A DNA stretch of 64,000 nt from Sphingomonas lacunae (GTDB lineage Bacteria; Pseudomonadota; Alphaproteobacteria; Sphingomonadales; Sphingomonadaceae), in assembly GCF_012979535.1 (NCBI RefSeq), contig NZ_CP053015.1, forward strand, positions 620,001 to 684,000, read 5' to 3'. The notes beneath the pieces were generated by a model. It had not been told where the DNA came from. It did no database searches and worked only from the letters and a program-made list of their open reading frames with translations. The translations under genes were made by a program, and so were the position numbers. This document shows, piece after piece, positions 52,105 through 61,037 of this stretch. How positions within the stretch are numbered: the stretch's first letter is position 1; each line of letters opens with the position of its first letter.

Positions 52105-53295
52105 TCAGACGCGTTCAAAAATCGCAGCGATGCCTTGGCCGCTGCCGACGCACATTGTTTCCAGGCCATAGCGACCATTGCGACGGACCAGTTCGCGGGT
52201 CAGAGTCGCCAGAATTCTGCCGCCGGTGGCACCGATCGGATGGCCGAGCGATATGCCGGAACCATTGACGTTGAGGCGGGAACGATCATCCCAGCCCCAA
52301 CCTTTGAGTACTGCAAGCACTTGGGGAGCAAAGGCTTCGTTGAGCTCAACCAGATCAATATCGTCCCAACCAAGGCCGGTGCGGGCAAACAATCGCTCAA
52401 CCGCCGGGACGGGGCCGATACCCATGCGCGATGGTTCGCAACCTGCGGCAGCCCAGCTGTGAAACCAGGCGATCGGCTCAAGGCCGAGTTCTGACAGCCT
52501 ATCCTCTGCGACAACGAAACAGGCGGCGGCGGCGTCATTCTGTTGGCTGGCATTGCCGGCAGTCACCACCCCGCCTTCCAGTGGCTTGAGCGATCCGAGC
52601 GATTCCATGCTGGCATCGGCACGATAGCCTTCGTCATGGTCGACGACTACGTTCCCCTTCTTGCCCTTGATCGTGACCGGCACCAGTTCGTCGGCGAACT
52701 TGCCCTCGGCCCAGGCAGCGGCGGCTCGCTGGTGACTCATGACAGCATAGCCATCACTCTCTTCGCGCGTGATGCCATACTCCTTGGCCAGATTTTCCGC
52801 TGTCTCAATCATCCCGCTGATTCGGCCGAATCTCCATTCGGGTTGGGACATGAGCCGGCCACGCTGGAGTCTGTCGTGGAGCGTCACTGATCCGGCACGG
52901 GCCCCCTTGCGCACGTCGGTGCTGTAATATTCAACATTGGACATGCTCTCGACCCCGCCGGCGATGACGACATCAGCCACCCCGGTCTGGACCATCATCG
53001 CGGCATCAACAATCGCCTGAAGGCCAGAGCCACAGCGCCTATCAAGCGAATAACCGGGCACGCTGACCGGCAGACCCGCCTGCATCCCTACCCAGCGCCC
53101 CATGCACGGCGCCTCGCCATTGGCATAGCTTTGAGCAAAGACCACATCATCAATCCTTTCCGGGTCCAATCCGGTGCGTTCAAGCAATGCCCTTACCACT
53201 GTAGCGCCCAGTTCAGGTGCTGCGACTCCCGACAAGGCACCGAGAAACTTCCCGACCGGGGTTCGCAAGGGCGATACGATGGCTGCACGACGCAT
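52105..53295 (-). CDS. acetyl-CoA C-acyltransferase (thiolase)
   Basis: The 396 aa thiolase (ATG 53295, beginning MRRAAIVSPLRTPVGKFLGA) carries all catalytic residues. The nucleophile is Cys88 in LDRRCGSGLQ. NEAFAPQ follows, the His is in GHPIGATGGRI, and the second Cys is in CVGSGQG near the end. It cleaves 3-ketoacyl-CoA with CoA, or condenses acetyl-CoA for PHA synthesis. The context with an acyl-CoA dehydrogenase downstream argues for degradation (FadA-like). Confidence 0.93.
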   Translation of the reverse strand: MRRAAIVSPLRTPVGKFLGALSGVAAPELGATVVRALLERTGLDPERIDDVVFAQSYANGEAPCMGRWVGMQAGLPVSVPGYSLDRRCGSGLQAIVDAAMMVQTGVADVVIAGGVESMSNVEYYSTDVRKGARAGSVTLHDRLQRGRLMSQPEWRFGRISGMIETAENLAKEYGITREESDGYAVMSHQRAAAAWAEGKFADELVPVTIKGKKGNVVVDHDEGYRADASMESLGSLKPLEGGVVTAGNASQQNDAAAACFVVAEDRLSELGLEPIAWFHSWAAAGCEPSRMGIGPVPAVERLFARTGLGWDDIDLVELNEAFAPQVLAVLKGWGWDDRSRLNVNGSGISLGHPIGATGGRILATLTRELVRRNGRYGLETMCVGSGQGIAAIFERV

Positions 53296-53433
53296 GGCGA
53301 TCAATCCTCCAAAGGCTGCACTGGGCTTTGCAGTGTCACCGCGGGCTGCTGCTGACAAGCGTGGAGCGATCCGACTGGCAATTATGCCAAGGCAGACTTG
53401 CAAATCAGGCGCAGTGCGACGATTCAGATTGGC

Positions 53434-54945
53434 ATGCCTGCGTTGCCGACATCATGGACCCGCCACTTGTTGCTGATGACTATGCCAGTGGCAGCAATCA
53501 GTCTGGTTGGTGGTTGCAGCCTCTTTGGTGAAAGCGGGCCGGTGCGCGTGGCGGCGATCGGGGCTCTCCACCGCAATCCAGAGCAAGCAGCGCCGCCTTT
53601 ATCCCTTCCGGATCGCTTGTTGATGGAAGCAACCGCGCAAGGGCTGGTGAGCTTTGCCGCCGATGGTCAGATTGAGGCAGGGCTTGCCGAGCGCTGGACC
53701 GTGATCGATGATGGCCGTTCTTACATCTTTCGCCTTCGTGAAGCCCATTGGACCAACGGGCGACCCGTCAAAGCGGCTGATGTTGCCGCAATCCTCCGTC
53801 AAAAAATGGCTTCGCCTCGCCTTCGTTCACCGTTGCGCGGTGAATTTGCCGGGGTCCGGGCGATATTGGCGCGGACGACAAAGGTCATCGAAATCCAGCT
53901 CGATCGACCTCAACCCGCCTTGCTTGACTTGTTGGCGCAGCCAGACATGGCGCTGATGCGCAGCGGACGGGGCTGGGGGCCGTGGCGAGCGGAGTGGCAA
54001 GGCGGCACGGCAACACTGACGCCGGTGCCGCTGATGGCCATGGTGGATGGACAACAAACCGCTGAGCCAGATGAGGAGGCACGCCGTGAGATCCAGCTCT
54101 GGGGCAGCAACACAGTGCGAGCGGTCACGCAATTTGAAGCGGGCGATGTCGATACTGTACTCGGCGGTCGATTCGACGGTTGGCCAATGGTCAAAGCAGC
54201 CGGCGTGCAACGCGAAAGGGCGATGATCGACCCGGTCGATGGCCTGTTTGGCCTAGCAGTGGTCACGGATCGCGGGCTGCTAGCCGACAGGCTGGCGCGG
54301 GATGCCGTCGGCATGGCCATAGACAGGCAAAGGTTGATAGAGGCGCTCGACATCCCGGGCTGGCAACCGCGCATCACGCTGCGTCCCCAACGCTCGGGCA
54401 ATTCGGCCATTGAGCCTATTTATCCTGCCTGGGTCGATTTGCCACGAGCAGAACGCCTGAACCGTGCAGGCACACTGATTGCGGATTGGCGTAGCCGGAA
54501 CGGCAATCAGCCCGCACTTCTGAGGATCGCGCTGCCCGACGGCCCCGGGGCGCGCATCATGTTCTCATGGCTCAGAACTGACCTGGCAATGGTTGGGATA
54601 GAAACACGGCGCGTACCAATGGCAGCGGATGCCGATCTGCGGCTGATCGATGATCTCGCACCTAGCAGCGACGATGGATGGTATCTGCGCCGGGTGGGCT
54701 GCGGGCGCGGCTTGAGCTGTAGTGTGGACGCCCAGCGCCTGATCGACGCGATCGGCGAAGCCGAGGACCCGGCCGGGCGAGTGCAGGCGATACAGGCCGC
54801 CGAAGAGGCCGTCATGCGGCATGCTGGCTTCATTCCGCTGGCTGGCCCGGTTCGCTGGTCACTGCTTTCGGACCGGGCGCCCGGGTTGCGGGCAAATAAT
54901 CGTGGACGCCACAGCTTGATTCGCCTCCGGCCATACCCAAATTGA
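53434..54945 (+). CDS. orphan peptide/nickel-type ABC substrate-binding lipoprotein
   Basis: A protein of about 503 aa of the SBP_bac_5 family (ATG 53434, with ATG 53476 also possible). A lipoprotein signal ends AISLVGGC, giving a membrane anchor in the periplasm. The family pattern is AERWTVIDDGRSYIFRLREA, followed by HWTNGRPVKAADVAAIL, WGSNTVRAVTQFEAGDVDT and RDAVGMAIDRQRLIEAL. These proteins capture peptides or similar solutes for an ABC importer. No permease or ATPase genes flank it, so it would have to dock to components elsewhere, or act as a receptor. The DUF4112 gene follows. Confidence 0.85.
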   Translation: MPALPTSWTRHLLLMTMPVAAISLVGGCSLFGESGPVRVAAIGALHRNPEQAAPPLSLPDRLLMEATAQGLVSFAADGQIEAGLAERWTVIDDGRSYIFRLREAHWTNGRPVKAADVAAILRQKMASPRLRSPLRGEFAGVRAILARTTKVIEIQLDRPQPALLDLLAQPDMALMRSGRGWGPWRAEWQGGTATLTPVPLMAMVDGQQTAEPDEEARREIQLWGSNTVRAVTQFEAGDVDTVLGGRFDGWPMVKAAGVQRERAMIDPVDGLFGLAVVTDRGLLADRLARDAVGMAIDRQRLIEALDIPGWQPRITLRPQRSGNSAIEPIYPAWVDLPRAERLNRAGTLIADWRSRNGNQPALLRIALPDGPGARIMFSWLRTDLAMVGIETRRVPMAADADLRLIDDLAPSSDDGWYLRRVGCGRGLSCSVDAQRLIDAIGEAEDPAGRVQAIQAAEEAVMRHAGFIPLAGPVRWSLLSDRAPGLRANNRGRHSLIRLRPYPN

Positions 54946-55021
54946 TCGGGCAAGGGTTGCACATGGTCCGTTCCTGTCCGCTTTGGTCAGCGGCACAGCC
55001 GGGCTTGATGGAGTGACTTGA

Positions 55022-55468
55022 TTGAAGACAACTGCCCAGAACCAGATGGACCGGCTCGCCGCACATCTGAACATCGACACAAAGAACCCGGCTGCCATTC
55101 GTCAGCGTGTCGAGATGCTCGAAATGCTGCTCGAGCGTAGCCTTACCATTCCTGGCACGCGCTTCCCCATCGGCCTTGACGCTGTCGCCGGACTGATTCC
55201 GGTGGTGGGCGACTTCATCACCGCCGCGCTGGGTGGCTATCTGGTATGGGAAGGGCGCAATCTGGGCATGTCCCGTTGGCAATTGCTGCGTATGGCCAGC
55301 AATGTGGGGGTGGACGCGCTCATTGGCGCCATTCCTCTGGTTGGCGACGCAGCGGACTTTGTGTTTCGGTCAAACAGCCGCAATCTCAGGATCATCAAAC
55401 GGCATCTCGACAAGCATCACCCGGCCACGCGGATCATCGACGCAACGGCCACCCATCGATCGCATTGA
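55022..55468 (+). CDS. DUF4112 membrane protein
   Basis: The 148 aa protein starts at TTG 55022, with GGAG 8 bases before; an ATG at 55046 lacks such a site. An N-terminal helix RQRVEMLEMLLERSLTIPGT precedes a hydrophobic region of GLDAVAGLIPVVGDFITAALGGYLV, then ASNVGVDALIGAIPLVGDAADFVF. The internal repeat of (A/G)xIPxVGDxxD-like segments is the DUF4112 signature. A basic tail ends the chain. The function is unknown; it is predicted to be an inner-membrane protein. Confidence 0.85.
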   Translation: MKTTAQNQMDRLAAHLNIDTKNPAAIRQRVEMLEMLLERSLTIPGTRFPIGLDAVAGLIPVVGDFITAALGGYLVWEGRNLGMSRWQLLRMASNVGVDALIGAIPLVGDAADFVFRSNSRNLRIIKRHLDKHHPATRIIDATATHRSH

Positions 55469-55519
55469 GCGAAACACCCGGAAGACATCCCAGGCCGATA
55501 GAAACCATTTGCGGAATAG

Positions 55520-55606
55520 TGGTGGACAGGGCTGGATTCGAACCAGCGTACGACAACGTCGGGCAGATTTACAGTCTGCTGCCTTTAACCACTCGGCCAC
55601 CTGTCC
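55520..55606 (-). tRNA. tRNA-Tyr (anticodon GTA)
   Basis: An 87-base tRNA including CCA on the - strand. Acceptor GGACAGG pairs with CCTGTCC, the anticodon arm GCAGA/TCTGC encloses CTGTAAA with GTA, a long variable arm is present, and the T arm CTGG/CCAG encloses TTCGAAT. The long variable arm is normal for bacterial Tyr. It lies divergent from rlmB. Confidence 0.97.
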
Positions 55607-55678
55607 CCATTGCTGCTCACCGGTCGAGCCGGGCGAGCGGGCAGCGCGGTTGAACTGCTACCCTCGGGAGGCGCGTCA

Positions 55679-56497
55679 ATGGCGAAACGGCGCTTGCCTG
55701 TCAATCAGCCACGTGGAAAAAGCACCGCCATCATGCGTAGAACAGACAAATCAGGCCGCTCCGGCCCCAAGTCCGGCAACAAATATGTCCGGCTGTGGGG
55801 CCGTCACCCGATCATTGCAGCCCTCAACAACCCGGAACGGACGTTTCGCCACATCTGGGGGACTCGCGAGGCATTGGCGACAGTGGACCTGCCGCCAAGG
55901 GTAACTGTGACATCCGCAGGGACGTCCGACCTCGCCGGGATGGTGCCTCACGGCGCACCACATCAGGGGCTGGTTGCCGAAGTCGACCCACTGCCCGACC
56001 GCTTTCTTGACGAATTCCTGACGCCAGAATCCGATGACCGGCGCCCTATCCTTGTGCTTGATCAGGTCACGGACCCGCAGAACATAGGCGCGATACTTAG
56101 GTCTGCGGCCGCCTTCGATGCAGTAGCAATCGTCACACAAGATCGGCACAGCCCTCCCGAATCAGGCACCATCGCCCGCGCTGCATCCGGCGCGCTCGAA
56201 ATCATGCCGTGGGTCAGGGTGGTCAATCTGGCTCGCGCGCTCGATGAACTGGCAAATGCCGGCTATTGGCGCATCGGATTGGCCGGCGAAGCAAGCGACA
56301 CATTGGGACAGGCGTTGGGCAAAATCCGCCCAGCGCTGGTGCTTGGGGCCGAAGGGCCCGGGATGCGGCAGAATACCGGCATGCATTGCGACCAGCTGGC
56401 GCGACTGCCAATCAGTCCGCTGATGGAGAGCCTCAACGTCTCCAACGCCGCCGCCATCGCCCTTTATGCGGCGGCGGAGGCGCGGGCCAAGAGCTGA
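55679..56497 (+). CDS. rlmB: 23S rRNA (guanosine-2'-O-)-methyltransferase RlmB
   Basis: The 272 aa SPOUT enzyme methylates G2251 of 23S rRNA. ATG 55679 is chosen since GGAGG lies 7 bases upstream; an ATG at 55733 is also possible. A basic, disordered N-terminus (about 1-40) is followed by the substrate-binding domain VRLWGRHPIIAALNNPERTF and then the knotted SAM domain: PILVLDQVTDPQNIGAILRS, ALVLGAEGPGMRQNT and PMESLNVSNAAAIALY (the final knot, here ISPLMESLNVS). All family motifs are intact. Confidence 0.94.
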   Translation: MAKRRLPVNQPRGKSTAIMRRTDKSGRSGPKSGNKYVRLWGRHPIIAALNNPERTFRHIWGTREALATVDLPPRVTVTSAGTSDLAGMVPHGAPHQGLVAEVDPLPDRFLDEFLTPESDDRRPILVLDQVTDPQNIGAILRSAAAFDAVAIVTQDRHSPPESGTIARAASGALEIMPWVRVVNLARALDELANAGYWRIGLAGEASDTLGQALGKIRPALVLGAEGPGMRQNTGMHCDQLARLPISPLMESLNVSNAAAIALYAAAEARAKS

Positions 56498-56503
56498 GAC
56501 CGA

Positions 56504-56821
56504 TCAGTCTTCCGGCGCGATGGTGATGCGCAGACCGTCGAGCGAATCGTTGAACGGCAGCTGGCACGACAGGCGCGAATTGGCTTCGCGGAACGACGAA
56601 CTGTCGAGCAGATCATTCTCGTCTTCGCTGATCGCCGGCAGCTTGTCGGCAAAGGCGGGGTCGACGATGACATGGCAGGTGGCGCAGGAACAGCAACCGC
56701 CGCACAGGGCCAGCAGCTCGTCAAAGCCCGCGTCACGGATATTTTCCATGACCGACAGGTTGGTGTCGCCTTCGATCGCTTTTTCAGTGCCATCGCGAGT
56801 GACGACGATCAACTTGGCCAT
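56504..56821 (-). CDS. [2Fe-2S] ferredoxin (adrenodoxin type)
   Basis: The 105 aa protein (ATG 56821, with GGAGGG 9 bases upstream) has the cluster ligands Cys40, Cys46, Cys49 and Cys86 in the pattern C-x5-C-x2-C...[13 protein letters not shown] and SRLSCQ. Two further Cys (43, 44) lie within the first loop, an unusual but harmless-looking addition. It resembles the vertebrate-type ferredoxins that serve P450s or Fe-S assembly. No P450 or ferredoxin reductase is adjacent. The rlmB gene converges on it at a 6 bp gap. Confidence 0.92.
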   Translation of the reverse strand: MAKLIVVTRDGTEKAIEGDTNLSVMENIRDAGFDELLALCGGCCSCATCHVIVDPAFADKLPAISEDENDLLDSSSFREANSRLSCQLPFNDSLDGLRITIAPED

Positions 56822-56951
56822 ATTCTGTTTCCCTCCGCCAGATTTGCGCGCAAATAACGGGATGCCCCATGACTGCTCGTCTCGCCTATGCTGTGCCAGA
56901 GCAGACGAATCAAGCGCCAGCTTGCGCAAAGGTGACGAAGGATCAATTGGG

Positions 56952-57569
56952 ATGGGCCTGACTGCGGAGCAGTTGCAAGCGTCGCTGGACGCCATTGCGG
57001 TACGAGACAGCGATATGGCGAGGGCACTGGCTGCGGCTGGATATCCGGAGCCACGCATTCGCGAGCGGGGCTATGCCACAATGCTGCGGACGATTGTCGG
57101 CCAACAGGTCAGCGCAAAGGCAGCAGCAGCCGTTTACGCACGGGTCGAAGCGCTGCTGGGGCCAGGATGCCCACCAGATGCGCTTGTGGCTGCCAACGAA
57201 CAAGAACTGCGCACCTGCGGCCTATCACGGCAGAAGCAGGGATATGCGCGCAGTCTCGCCGAACTGACCTTAAGCGGCGAACTGGAGCTCGACTCCCTTC
57301 CCGAAGATGACGAAGAGGCCATTGCCTTACTCACCCGGATCAAGGGTATCGGACGTTGGTCTGCGGAAATTTACCTGCTGTTCGCCGAAGGCCGTCTCGA
57401 CATATGGCCGGCCGGCGATCTGGCGGTGCAGATTGCCGTAGGCAAGATCAAGAAGATCGATGGCCGGCCAACCGAAAAGCTGGTCCGGGCGATAGCCGAA
57501 CCGTGGCGGCCACATCGCGGTGCCGCTGCGATTTTCGCTTGGCATGCCTATCAGAGCGAGGTGATCTGA
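56952..57569 (+). CDS. DNA-3-methyladenine glycosylase II-like (HhH-GPD) enzyme
   Basis: The 205 aa product (ATG 56952, AAGGA 9 bases before) belongs to the AlkA-like branch of HhH-GPD glycosylases, which remove alkylated bases from DNA. The fold starts at [20 protein letters not shown], the helix-hairpin-helix lies at [20 protein letters not shown], and the catalytic Asp is in [13 protein letters not shown]. The Ada-like N-terminal domain of full-size AlkA is absent. It is divergent from the ferredoxin gene with 130 bp between. Confidence 0.92.
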   Translation: MGLTAEQLQASLDAIAVRDSDMARALAAAGYPEPRIRERGYATMLRTIVGQQVSAKAAAAVYARVEALLGPGCPPDALVAANEQELRTCGLSRQKQGYARSLAELTLSGELELDSLPEDDEEAIALLTRIKGIGRWSAEIYLLFAEGRLDIWPAGDLAVQIAVGKIKKIDGRPTEKLVRAIAEPWRPHRGAAAIFAWHAYQSEVI

Positions 57570-57574
57570 GACGC

Positions 57575-57600
57575 CCTTACCGACATGAGTGAAAGTAAGG
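57575..57600. promoter_or_regulatory. CCTTAC/GTAAGG inverted repeat upstream of an SDR gene
   Basis: Arms CCTTAC (57575-57580) and GTAAGG (57595-57600) enclose 14 bases, 62 bp before the SDR start and right after the glycosylase stop. It could be a repressor site; no regulator gene is adjacent. Confidence 0.3.
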
Positions 57601-57661
57601 CTTGATTCCAAAGGCACATTGCGTCGACATGTCGCGAACATCAGTTCAGGAAAAGATAATC

Positions 57662-58474
57662 ATGAGCGAAAGCGCCTCCCATCAGCGCAAGGCCATCTTC
57701 ATCAGCGGCGGCGGTTCCGGCATTGGCCGCGCAACGGCCCGCCTATTTGCCGGGCGCGGTTGGTTTGTCGGCATTGGAGACATTAATCAGGCAGGGATGG
57801 AGGAGACGGCCGCCCTGCTGCCGGCAGGCATGTGCTCGATCCACCGGCTTGACGTCCGCGAGCGAGAGCAATGGCAGCGCGCCCTCGGCGAATTCGCTGA
57901 AAAGAGCGGCGGGCGCATCGATGTACTGTTCAATAATGCGGGCGTGGGTCTGGGTGGCGTCTTCGATGCACTTTCTCCCGAAGACGCCGATTTTGTGATC
58001 GACGTGAATTTCCGTGGGGTCATGAACGGTATCTACGCCGGCTTGCCCTTGTTGCGAGCGACACCGGGCAGTTGTATTCTGAACACAGGGTCAGCGTCCG
58101 GATTCTATGGGACACCTGGCCTCAGTATTTATTCGGCAACCAAATTTGCTGTCCGGGCCATGACAGAGGCGCTTGAGGTTGAGTTTGCCGACGAAGGCAT
58201 CAAGGTTCGCAGTCTGATGCCCGGATTTATCGACACACCATTGCTGCAGCGCGCAGTCCCCGGCTCCAACGAAACCAGTCGCGACCGGGTTGTTCAGGCC
58301 GGACTGGAATTCACGCCGGTTGAACAAGTAGCACAGGCAGCGTGGGATGCCGTACATGGTGACACCGTGCATACGCCGGTTGGCAAGACTGCCAAACGAC
58401 TTGCCTTCGCGAGCCGGTGGATACCAGGGCGCCTTCGCAAGCAGTTGAAATCGCAGCGAACTCTGGGGGAATAG
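57662..58474 (+). CDS. short-chain dehydrogenase/reductase
   Basis: A 270 aa SDR with AGGA upstream of ATG 57662. The cofactor motif is SGGGSGIGRATARLF (residues 15-29), NNAG follows, and the catalytic Tyr-Lys pair is in YSATKFAVR, preceded by Ser in NTGSASGF. The acidic GDINQAGMEE after strand 2 suggests NAD(H) preference. The substrate is not deducible; the family covers many alcohols and 3-oxo-acyls. The gene is convergent with phhB and stands on its own transcript. Confidence 0.92.
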   Translation: MSESASHQRKAIFISGGGSGIGRATARLFAGRGWFVGIGDINQAGMEETAALLPAGMCSIHRLDVREREQWQRALGEFAEKSGGRIDVLFNNAGVGLGGVFDALSPEDADFVIDVNFRGVMNGIYAGLPLLRATPGSCILNTGSASGFYGTPGLSIYSATKFAVRAMTEALEVEFADEGIKVRSLMPGFIDTPLLQRAVPGSNETSRDRVVQAGLEFTPVEQVAQAAWDAVHGDTVHTPVGKTAKRLAFASRWIPGRLRKQLKSQRTLGE

Positions 58475-58490
58475 TCAATGACGGAAACCC

Positions 58491-58781
58491 TTATCCGACC
58501 ATTGCATCAATCTGCGCTGCCAGAGCGGCATCGCGCGCCGACAAGCCATCGGCATCATGCGTCGTCAATGTGATGGTCACGCGGTTGTAGACGTTAAACC
58601 ATTCCGGGTGATGATCGGCCTTTTCCGCCAAAATAGCCACACGGGACATGAAACCGAACGCTTCGGCAAAGTCGCCAAACACAAACTTCCGTGTAATGGC
58701 GGCACCGTCACGATCAAGTGACCAAAGCGGATGCGCGTCCAGAAGCGCCCGCTGCTCGGCTTCACCCAAACGTTCTACCAT
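58491..58781 (-). CDS. phhB: 4a-hydroxytetrahydrobiopterin dehydratase
   Basis: The 96 aa protein (ATG 58781, GGGGAGAAG 7 bases upstream) matches pterin-4a-carbinolamine dehydratase. The signature is [20 protein letters not shown], with His57, His58 and His75 as the catalytic residues and Trp61 in the active site. It regenerates the pterin cofactor of phenylalanine hydroxylase or acts in molybdopterin salvage. phhA is not adjacent. It faces ccmA divergently with 113 bp between. Confidence 0.95.
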   Translation of the reverse strand: MVERLGEAEQRALLDAHPLWSLDRDGAAITRKFVFGDFAEAFGFMSRVAILAEKADHHPEWFNVYNRVTITLTTHDADGLSARDAALAAQIDAMVG

Positions 58782-58894
58782 CTCGCTTCTCCCCTTTTGC
58801 GCCATTGCACCTGCCCACCGGACCGGTAGAAGCAGCCTATGCCGCAATGCGCCCGATCCTGCCACTCCCGGCCTGTTTCAGCGAACCATTTGCC

Positions 58895-59512
58895 ATGACG
58901 CGCGAACTGATCCGTTTTGATGCCCTCGCCTGTCGCCGGAGCACGCGCTTGTTATGGCGGGGTGTCGGTGGCCAACTTGCTGCCGGCGAGGCGCTGCACG
59001 TCACCGGTGCCAATGGAATCGGCAAATCGAGCCTGATCCGTATATTGGCCGATCTTTTGCCGGCAGCCCATGGCACTGTCCGACGCGACGGGCGCATAGC
59101 CATGATTGACGAAGCCCACGCCCTCGACCGAGACATGACAGTTGGCCACGCTCTTGCCTTTTGGGCAAAGGTTGATGGCATGGGCCGGGACAAGGTCGCT
59201 GGTGCCCTTGCCAGCCTGCACATTGGCCATTTGGCCGACGTGCCGGTGCGGTTTCTTTCGACCGGACAGCGCAAACGCGCCGGTCTGGCCCGTCTGCTCG
59301 TCAGCAGTGCATCACTTTGGCTGCTTGATGAACCCGGCAACGGCCTCGATCGGGACGGGTTGGCTTTACTTGAACAATTGATGGCAAACCATCGGGCAAG
59401 CGGTGGCGCGGTCCTGCTTGCATCGCATCTTCCTCTGGCCGTCGATGGCGCCAAGACTCTTGATCTGTCGGCGCATCAACCTGTCGGCGAAGATATTTGG
59501 GGACCGGCATGA
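58895..59512 (+). CDS. ccmA: heme ABC exporter ATP-binding protein CcmA
   Basis: The 205 aa ATPase of the CcmABC complex, which moves heme or drives CcmE release for cytochrome c maturation. ATG 58895 gives the expected length. Motifs are Walker A TGANGIGKSS, signature FLSTGQRKRAGLARLL, Walker B LWLLDEPGNGLD, and H-loop LASHLPLA. ccmB overlaps the stop as ATGA, but no ccmC or ccmD follows in the window, so the maturation genes are split. Confidence 0.93.
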   Translation: MTRELIRFDALACRRSTRLLWRGVGGQLAAGEALHVTGANGIGKSSLIRILADLLPAAHGTVRRDGRIAMIDEAHALDRDMTVGHALAFWAKVDGMGRDKVAGALASLHIGHLADVPVRFLSTGQRKRAGLARLLVSSASLWLLDEPGNGLDRDGLALLEQLMANHRASGGAVLLASHLPLAVDGAKTLDLSAHQPVGEDIWGPA

Positions 59513-60159
59513 CGCTTTTCCTGTCACTGATCGGGCGGGATCTGGCCAGGGAATGGCGCAGCGGCAATTGGTGGCTGCCTGTTTCCTTTTTTCTCTTGGT
59601 AGCGACGCTCTATCCCTTTGCCGTCGGTCCTGACGCGACATTGCTGCGGCGGACCGGAGGCGGCATATTGTGGGTGGCAGCATTGCTCGCTGCGCTGCTA
59701 CCGGTCGAGCGCCTATTCGCGCCCGATCGTGACGCTGGCGTGCTTGACCAATTGGCTTTGCGCGGCGTCGCTGACGAAATGGTGGCGGCGGCAAAGCTGA
59801 TTGCCCACAGCATCGGGTTTGGCATTCCCCTGCTGCTGGCTACGGTTCCGGGCGCTGTTTTGCTCGATATGGATGGTGCAACATGGGGAAGGCTATCGCT
59901 GGGCCTTGCCATCGGCACACCAGCGCTCGCCGGTTTGGGTGTGATGATCGCAGCCATCACGCTTGGTCAGAGAGGATCATCGGCACTGGGCGGGTTGCTG
60001 TTGTTGCCGCTGGCCATTCCCGTGCTCATTTTCGGGGCCGGTATGCTTGACCCGCTCGGGAACAGTGCCACCCTTTTCCTTGCCGCGGCGTCACTGTTGC
60101 TGGTGGCGATGACGCCCTTTGCCGCCGGTGCCGCGCTGAGAGGTGCACGCGAAGCCTAA
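59509..60159 (+). CDS. ccmB: heme exporter protein CcmB
   Basis: The 216 aa inner-membrane subunit with six hydrophobic helices. FLSLIGRDLAREWRSGNWWL forms the typical amphipathic start, and LDQLALRGVADEMVAAAKLI is also a family hallmark, followed by LPLAIPVLIFGAGML. It pairs with CcmA. Its ATG overlaps ccmA by 4 bp; the end overlaps the convergent methyltransferase gene by 4 bp. Confidence 0.93.
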   Translation: MTLFLSLIGRDLAREWRSGNWWLPVSFFLLVATLYPFAVGPDATLLRRTGGGILWVAALLAALLPVERLFAPDRDAGVLDQLALRGVADEMVAAAKLIAHSIGFGIPLLLATVPGAVLLDMDGATWGRLSLGLAIGTPALAGLGVMIAAITLGQRGSSALGGLLLLPLAIPVLIFGAGMLDPLGNSATLFLAAASLLLVAMTPFAAGAALRGAREA

Positions 60160-61037
60160 CGCGACCATCGTGCCCATATGGCGGTCGGCAATTCAAGGCC
60201 CCGGCTTTCCTCCCGAATAGCCAGCTCACCGGCTTCTATCGTGCCGCCGAGGTGACCAAGCGACTGGCTCAGCAGTTCACGGAGCGCCAGGGCAGACATG
60301 CGGACAGCATAGACAGTCAGAAACAGGCAACGGGAATCGGCATCGAGCAGTTGAGCGCAATTGGCGATCAAACCCGGAAGGTCCTCTTCGAGACGCCATG
60401 TCTCACCATCCGGGCCCCGCCCGAACTTCGGCGGATCAAGAAGGATAGCGTCATAGCGACGGCCGCGCCGGACTTCGCGGGCCACGAATTTGCTGCAATC
60501 GTCAACGAGCCAACGAATGGGTGCGTCCGCAAGGCGGGATAGCGCCGCATTTTCCCTAGCCTGGGCAACAGACTTCTTGGAGGCATCAACATGAACGACG
60601 TTTGCACCGGTTGCAGCCATAGCCAGACTTCCCACCCCGGTGTAACCGAACAGGTTCAGAAACTGCGGCTGCTCAAGCCCGTGCACCCGTTGACGAATCC
60701 AGCCCCATACGGGTGCCATATCCGGGAAAAAGCCGAGATGGCGAAAAGGCGTACATTGTGCGTTGAAGCGGATACCTTCCCAATCAAGTTCCCAACCTTC
60801 ACGAGGCACGGGACGGGCAAAGACCCACCTGCCACCCCCGTCCTCATCGGAGGCTGGAACAAATTCGCCATCAGCATCCCAATCATCAAGCGCTGAATCC
60901 CACATTGCCTGCGGTTCGGGCCGGATGAAACGCCAAGGGCCGTAGCGTTCAAACTTGCGGCCGTGGCCACTGTCAATCAGGCCAAAGCTGCGCCACGGTT
61001 CGCCGGTCAGGGTAACGAGCGGCTTGCTCACCGGCAC
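60156..61037 (-). CDS. class I SAM-dependent methyltransferase, RlmI-like
   Basis: A 293 aa protein with GTG 61037 as the start, overlapping thrC by 10 bp (GTG 61031 also possible). The SAM-binding loop is FLNLFGYTGVGSLAMAATGA, VVHVDASKKSVAQARENAAL follows, and the catalytic motif IV is ILLDPPKFGRGPDGETW. This is the pattern of rRNA/nucleic acid 5-methylcytosine enzymes like RlmI and the RlmK half of RlmL. The N-terminal PUA domain of RlmI is not evident. The exact substrate is undetermined. Confidence 0.85.
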   Translation of the reverse strand: MPVSKPLVTLTGEPWRSFGLIDSGHGRKFERYGPWRFIRPEPQAMWDSALDDWDADGEFVPASDEDGGGRWVFARPVPREGWELDWEGIRFNAQCTPFRHLGFFPDMAPVWGWIRQRVHGLEQPQFLNLFGYTGVGSLAMAATGANVVHVDASKKSVAQARENAALSRLADAPIRWLVDDCSKFVAREVRRGRRYDAILLDPPKFGRGPDGETWRLEEDLPGLIANCAQLLDADSRCLFLTVYAVRMSALALRELLSQSLGHLGGTIEAGELAIREESRGLELPTAIWARWSR

